A stretch of 64,000 nucleotides of DNA from Ananas comosus (lineage: Eukaryota > Streptophyta > Magnoliopsida > Poales > Bromeliaceae), in assembly GCF_001540865.1 (NCBI RefSeq), contig NC_033625.1, positions 12,167,783 through 12,231,782 of the forward strand, written 5' to 3'. A program made the position numbers and the translations under genes. Below the pieces are notes generated by a model. It ran no database searches. It was not told the DNA's origin and worked only from the letters and a program-made list of their open reading frames with translations. Shown piece by piece: positions 59,397 through 64,000 of this stretch (positions are counted from its first letter, which is position 1; each line of letters opens with the position of its first letter).

Positions 59397-59496
59397 NNNN
59401 NNNNNNNNNNNNNNNNNNNNNNNNNNNNNNNNNNNNNNNNNNNNNNNNNNNNNNNNNNNNNNNNNNNNNNNNNNNNNNNNNNNNNNNNNNNNNNNN
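59397..59496. other. Assembly gap, 100 N
   Basis: Exactly 100 N, the usual placeholder for a gap of unknown size. Confidence 0.99.
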
Positions 59497-59690
59497 TGAG
59501 TTTTCGGCTGTTGGATGAAAGGATGTGCGGTTAGGATGATAGTGGTCCCCTAGGATTGAGTAGGTGGTTGGTTTAATAGTATAATCTAACGGGTGAAAAT
59601 GATCAAAGGATAGATCTAACGGTAGAAAACTCAATAGTACCAAGGATTTGGTACTATCGATAGTATAGTAGCCGGACTATATATATATAT
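59497..59690. mobile_element. MITE M6 (right part after a gap)
   Basis: GAGTTTTCGGCTGTTGGATGAAAGGATG..., then TATAATCTAACGGGTGAAAATGATC and a terminal hairpin AGTACCAAGGATTTGGTACT, ending at (TA)n. The left terminus is in the gap. It truncates the Copia gag next to it. Confidence 0.6.
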
Positions 59691-60170
59691 AATCCGAAAA
59701 TTTCAGCATCGAACAAAGTAAAACACTTGCTTTTTTTTCTTCATCTATTCTCACGTCTAGAGCCACGAGCTTGCTCACAATGGAGTTGAATGAACTTAGA
59801 TGTTTTTGTACTGGTGCCCCGTCCTTCATCTTTAAATTGTACAATTGCCGCTTTAAGAAGATTTCATTCACCAATGACTTCACTTCATAGAGATTCTTCA
59901 ATTTAACACAAATTTCTTTTGCGGTAGTCTCGATCTCGACGTTGAATAGCACCAAATCATCTAGTGCCAAATATAGATTTGCTAAAGCCATCTTGTCTTT
60001 CTCTTCAAATAGCTTATCCGTCATCCCTTTCGGCTTTTTCTCCTTTCATTGTAGGGCGATCTCGCAGGCATCTTTAATCAAAACTGCTTGCATGTTAGTT
60101 TCCACAACGCAAAATTAGTTCCATCAAATCTAGGAACCTCATACTTCGTCGCTGTAACTCTCCCCGCCAT
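59691..60170 (-). pseudogene. Copia gag pseudogene
   Basis: The minus-strand ATG at 60170 begins MAGRVTATKYEVPRFDGTNF, the N terminus of Copia gag (UBN2 type). A one-base deletion shifts the frame after the LWKL segment, and a TGG-to-TGA-type stop follows before the frame resumes as MTDKLFEEKDKMALANLY at 60024. The last part encodes the conserved LKNLYE and FNSIVSKL regions and then runs into MITE M6, which removes the rest. Gag forms the virus-like particle of the element; this copy cannot make one. Confidence 0.88.
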
Positions 60171-60204
60171 TGTTTCACCGTCAACGAACTATAAAGAAAC
60201 AAAT

Positions 60205-60216
60205 GCTCTGATATCA
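60205..60216 (-). other. PBS of the second Copia element
   Basis: The minus strand reads TGATATCAGAGC, one base from TGGTATCAGAGC. It is a few bases inside the LTR end at 60220. Confidence 0.8.
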
Positions 60217-60219
60217 AAT

Positions 60220-60490
60220 TGAAGGGACTGGCCGTGGGGTTACCGAGCACATCTCAAACCCACACGGCACATAAGCGCAGTGAAAACAGGATCTTTCGTA
60301 GACGTAAGAGATGAGAACGATCGTAGGAAAAATAAGCATAAGGATAACAAAGCAAAAAAAAAAATAAGAGAACGCAAGAACACAAGATTTATGTGGTTCA
60401 GTTAACCATGAGTCGTCCTATGTCCACGACTAAGATCAACTCAATGCTTTCTTCAATTAATCAACGACACAAAAGTACAAAGAAAAAAAA
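60220..60490 (-). repeat. 5' LTR (R/U5 part) of the second Copia element
   Basis: The minus strand ends CCACGGCCAGTCCCTTCA next to the PBS and contains GTCGTGGACATAGG...GAACCACATAAATCTTGTG, the R/U5 signature also seen at 4931. The upstream U3 limit is not clear. Confidence 0.7.
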
Positions 60491-60833
60491 AATAGTATAA
60501 GTAATTAGTTAAATATTTTGAAAAAAAAAATCAAGAATAACTTGTTAATAAATAATTTATCAAGAATAACTTGTTAATGAATAATTTATCTTTCCTTTAA
60601 AGATAGTTTTTACTATTTTACAATCATTCAATTCACAAAAATGTCGTAAACTAAAGGAAATAAATCGACTAATTAAATGCATATTAAAAAGAGTAGAATT
60701 TCAAACAACAAAATACTTGATGGAAGAACATACCTAATGGAGGATTGGAAGAAGAAAAGGCAGTAAAAAGTTAAAAAGTTACTAAATAGATATAGATGAA
60801 TAAAAGTTTTTTTTTTTTCAATTTACCATAAGA

Positions 60834-61257
60834 GATAAAAAATTTCTAACCACGACACGCAGGTAAATAACTTTTAGATGTCAAGAAATAAAATTTGCAA
60901 GTGTCAAAAAAAATTTTAAAAGTGTAAAAAAAAATACGGTTGTCAAAAAGTTTGAAACGGTCTGTGTCAAAGTTCAAGAGAGTACAAAACCAATTCATCC
61001 ATAGTCTATAGTAGGTCTATGGTCTACAGTTGGAGCACCCAACAAACCCAATAAACCAAATATCTATATTTCTTTTACTTAATATCTATAATACACCGCA
61101 TGCATCGAATATTCAAAATAGACATATGTCCACAAACAAAAAACCCTCCACACCTTTTAGAATATAGATATTGAAAAAATTTCTACCCATGACATGTAGC
61201 CACATAACTTTTAGGTGTCAAATACAAAACTTGCAAGTGTCAAAAGAAAAATTGGAA

Positions 61258-61306
<49 letters not shown>

Positions 61307-61455
61307 AATTGTCAAAAAGTTTGAAACGGCACAAACCAAATAACCTAATATCTATATTTCTTTTACTTAATACATGGTATACCAGATGCACCGAATATTC
61401 AAAATTGACATATTTCCACAAACAAAGAACCCTCCGCACTCTTCAGAATATAGAT
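60834..61455. repeat. Tandem duplication of about 300 bp
   Basis: 60834-61173 and 61174-61455 share, in order, AAAAATTTCTA, AACTTTTAGnTGTCAA, TTGCAAGTGTCAAA, GTCAAAAAGTTTGAAACGG, TATCTATATTTCTTTTACTT and CATATnTCCACAAACAAA. The first copy has an extra 70 bp. Each ends AGAATATAGATA, which may be a duplicated Helitron 5' end. Confidence 0.75.
61262..61305 (+). repeat. Poly(A) tract of about 44 bp
   Basis: An expansion inside the second unit of the tandem duplication; the first unit has only 9 A at the same place. Confidence 0.95.
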
Positions 61456-61462
61456 ATAGATA

Positions 61463-62470
61463 TAGGGGGTGTTTGGCCTAGCTTTTGAAAAGTAATTTTG
61501 GACTCAAAAATGATTTTCGGCTCAATTGAGTGTTTGGTAACCTCGTTTTCGAAATCTGATTTTGATTATTAGAATCAGTTTTCTAATTTTCGATGCTTAA
61601 AATTAGAAACAGTTAAAACCTGCTTCTTGAAATCTAATTCTGATTTTGGACTCAAATTTTAAATTTTTATTTTTATTTTCAATTCAAAGTTTTAATTTAA
61701 ATTTAATTTTAAATTTTAAATTTTAAATTTGTTTTTGAATTTTTAATTTTCAAATTTTAAAATTTAAAATTTAAAATTTAGATATTAAATTTCAAATTTT
61801 AAATTATAAATTTAAATTTAAAATCTCAAATTTTAAGTTTCAAATTTAGAATTTAAGATAAAATTTATATTTTGAAATTTTAGAATTTTAATTTTAATTT
61901 AAAATTTAAAATTTAAAATTATATGTTTTAATTTTTCAAATTACAAATTTCAAAATTTCAAAATTCAAATTTTAAATTTTAATTTTAAAATAAAAATTTG
62001 AAATTTAAAATTATTAAATTTTATTTTTCTAATTTTGAATTTTGAATTTTGAATTATTAAATTTTTAATATTTAATTTTTAAATATCAAATTTTAAATTT
62101 TAAGTTTAGATTTTGAATTTGAAATTAAGAATTTATATTTTGCTTTAAAAACTCAAATTGTAAAGTTTAAATTTTCAATTTTCAAATTTATTTCTTAAAC
62201 TAAAATATCAAATTTTAAATTTTGTACAAATTTTAAATTTTATTTCAAATTTTATATTATTTTAAAAAAATTAAGTAAAAATATTATTATATGCAAACAT
62301 CAATTTTTTTTTTTTTGCCAAACAGCTTTACAAAATTATTTCAAAAAAATCAGTTTTTTCTAAATTCAGCCGAACGCTCTACATTTTTCAACCAAAATTA
62401 ATTCTTCAAATCAAAATCAATCCTGAAAATAATACTTTTTCAGAATTTAGGCGAAACGTGCACATAGATT
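61463..62470. mobile_element. Long AT-rich MITE (about 1 kb)
   Basis: Left GGGGGTGTTTGGCCTAGCTTTTGAAAA and right TTTTCAGAATTTAGGCGAAACGTGCAC are imperfect inverted ends. The interior is AAATTT-rich, like the L2 satellite flanks. A related truncated copy is at 35326. No transposase. Confidence 0.6.
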
Positions 62471-62479
62471 GGCCTATGG

Positions 62480-63230
62480 TTGAGCTGTCAACAAGTCAAA
62501 CACGAACAAACTGGTGGATTCTCGAAATCGGGAGGTAATCTGTATTGTATATATCCAACACAAAATTAAAATTAAAAGAAGCTTGTATAATCCAGCTCGT
62601 ATTCGGCTTAAACTTAATTCGAGCTAAGCTCAAAATTATTTAAAGTCGTATTGAATCAAACTCTAAATAAATATTAACACTAAGTATATAGTATTATTAC
62701 TAATTTAGTGTTACTTATGCTTGCTATTGCTATCACTATTACTAATTCATGCTATAATTTAAAACTCATGCTTATAAAAATAAAAAATGAAAACTTGAAA
62801 ATAATATTCAAATATTGCACTGAGCACGAGATAGCTCACAAACAGCGAGCTGAATTGACAGTCCCAACCATCTTCTTAATAAATATTTTTTTTAAAAAAA
62901 TAATAATAATAAAAAAAAACCTCTTCAATCATAATAATAGAGCCTCTCACAACTTGAGTACTGAAACAGCACCCAAGGTTGAGTACCAGCTCCACCTGAT
63001 CCACACCTCTGAAAATTACAAAGAACCCAAGAGAGCAATGAATCAAATGCTATTATTACAGAGCTATAGATAGATATGATGAGGTTCTAAAACTTTGCTC
63101 TCCCAAAACCCCCACACCCCAACCTCAGAGATGGAAATGTGGGTTCCATTCTCTTGCCCACCAAGTGTTTGTTGCATGTCCTCAGAGAAACTCTTTGTAT
63201 ATTATGGGAGTTGAAGAGGGAGCAAAACAA
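62480..63230 (+). other. Upstream region of the MurB-like gene
   Basis: No recognised repeat. It must hold the promoter and 5' UTR, but no convincing TATA box or cis-element cluster is visible. GTATATTATGGG at 63197-63208 is too close to the start to be the TATA box with confidence. Confidence 0.35.
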
Positions 63231-63239
63231 CAAATCAAC

Positions 63240-63953
63240 ATGGCATTGTTGCCTCTCCCCTCTTCTTCTCCACTCTCTTCACCCACCACCTCCCACATCA
63301 CCAAATCAAACATGTCCCTTTCTTTTCTACCCACCTCACTGGCCTTATCACCCAACAATCATCTTCTCCTCTCTCCTGCCTCCAAAACCATCACACCCAC
63401 TAAAGAAGAGGTGGCATTGAGTTCCACGCCGCCGCCTTTAGTAGGCCTCGATGGCGGGGTCGACTTGTCGTTGATCGACCGGAGCATTCTCCGCGATCAC
63501 AAGTGCTTGAAGGAGCTCAGCACCTGGGGAATTGGTGGCCCATGCAAGTACTTCATTCAAGTTTCCCGGCCCTCGGAGCTCGTCTCCGCTATCCGGTCGG
63601 TGGTCGTTTCGTCGAACACTTGTATCGGACACTTTCGTCCGTAGCTATAACAGGCTCTTCTTTTGTCGAATTCTTGTAGGTACTGTGAAATGAAGCGCAT
63701 TCAGTACTTGATCGTCGGTAGAGGCTCGAATTGCCTCTTCGATGATCGCGGTTTTGACGGCTTGGTGATACTGAACCGGCTCGATCAGTTTGAAGTGATA
63801 GAGCCTGGAGTATATATGGTCGGGAGCGGATATCCGTTCAATCGATTAGGTGTTAGGTGCTCCGTTGAGGGTTACTCAGGGCTCGAATTTGCCGGGGGGA
63901 TACCTGGAACTGTCGGCGGGGCTGTTTTTATGAATGCGGGGGCTAACGAGCAG
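63240..63953 (+). CDS. Plastid-targeted MurB homologue (UDP-N-acetylenolpyruvoylglucosamine reductase), N-terminal 210 residues
   Basis: Exon 1 is 63240-63595, the intron 63596-63679 (84 bp, GT-AG, phase 2), and exon 2 is 63680-63953, ending at CAG|GTGAAT, after which an intron leaves the window. The spliced part encodes 210 residues. Residues 1-65 are Ser/Thr/Pro-rich with few acidic residues before 55, a likely chloroplast transit peptide. Residues 93-105 (LSTWGIGGPCKYF) match the MurB N-terminal FAD segment. Residues 129-145 contain VGRGSN, the flavin-phosphate loop (bacteria have GGGSN). Residues 186-207 contain FAGGIPGTVGGAVFMNAGA, the FAD/substrate signature of type II MurB. The catalytic Ser and Glu lie further C-terminal, outside. 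MurB reduces UDP-GlcNAc-enolpyruvate to UDP-MurNAc with NADPH in peptidoglycan synthesis; in plants it is presumably plastidic. An in-frame ATG at 63165 would add 25 non-transit-like residues, so 63240 is preferred. Confidence 0.88.
63596..63679 (+). other. Intron 1 of the MurB-like gene
   Basis: Donor CCG|GTCGGT, acceptor CTTGTAG|GTAC, T-rich before the acceptor. Splicing restores an Arg codon (CG|G) and joins VSAIR to YCEMKRI in frame. Without splicing the frame would stop at 63642. Confidence 0.85.
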
Positions 63954-64000
63954 GTGAATCAATTCATGTGGATTTTCTCCAGTTAATGATATGTTATTAT

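Larger units (their letters stand above)
58794..61451 (-). mobile_element. Possible Helitron H5 on the minus strand
   Basis: The 3' end is good: on the minus strand CCCGGCACGCGCGGGCACATACA then CTAG (58794-58797), followed by T. The 5' end is uncertain: TCTATATTCTGAAGAGTGCGG at 61451 or its duplicate TCTATATTCTAAAAGGTGTGG at about 61166. A Copia fragment, a gap and MITE M6 lie between. The pairing is tentative. Confidence 0.35.

Noticed and set aside
63438..63632. Minus-strand ORF opposite the MurB exon
   Set aside because: Shadow of exon 1; no independent support.

Overview
The window is repeat-dense DNA from a flowering plant, most likely a non-grass monocot. The reasons are two Au-type SINEs, Cassandra retrotransposons carrying 5S-rRNA-like sequence, Helitrons with CTAG ends, plant Copia fragments, many MITEs, and one plastid-targeted nuclear gene with a short GT-AG intron. 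The species cannot be fixed from sequence alone. Only one convincing host gene is present: the 5' part of a plant MurB homologue (UDP-N-acetylenolpyruvoylglucosamine reductase) at 63240-63953, running off the right edge.

Layout. 1-1379: 5' part of a decayed Copia element on the minus strand (protease, zinc knuckle, gag, PBS, 232-bp LTR). 1937-14762: a putative Helitron carrying a captured cinnamyl-alcohol-dehydrogenase exon, an Au SINE, a Copia solo LTR, a 4.5-kb solo LTR (L1) and a gap-flanked Copia fragment. About 1.1 kb is present twice (5041-5456 plus 9964-10575, and 11627-12690), which suggests an assembly or haplotype duplication. 15300-19150: poly(A), (TA)n, a small Helitron and a 667-bp MITE. 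19279-26690: solo LTR L2, holding a nested LTR (L3) and about 100 copies of a 7-bp satellite. 27297-34832: SINE, mini-TRIM, two Cassandra elements and two more nested long LTRs (L5, L6). 35741-37741: solo LTR L4. 38892-45831: a Helitron containing MITEs, two large gaps and an interrupted MITE that holds solo LTR L7. 49143-53867: a Helitron containing solo LTR L8. 54400-58200: a dense, error-like cluster of hairpin-ended MITEs. 58794-61455: another Helitron end, a broken Copia gag and a tandem duplication. 61463-62470: a long AT-rich MITE. 63240 to the end: the MurB-like gene.

The strongest theme is a set of eight long (1.8-7.4 kb) LTR-like units, L1-L8. They have TGT...GTGACA ends and no coding interior. 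Five have perfect 5-bp target duplications (GTTTC, AAATG, TTCAA, AGTTA, CTACT). They share a CCCACT core about 400-650 bp before the 3' end, and upstream of the presumed TATA box each carries a set of short CCGG-centred palindromes or related motifs whose sequence differs between families. A parallel theme is a group of MITEs whose termini each form a family-specific hairpin. No CRISPR array, rRNA operon, tRNA gene or prokaryotic system was seen.
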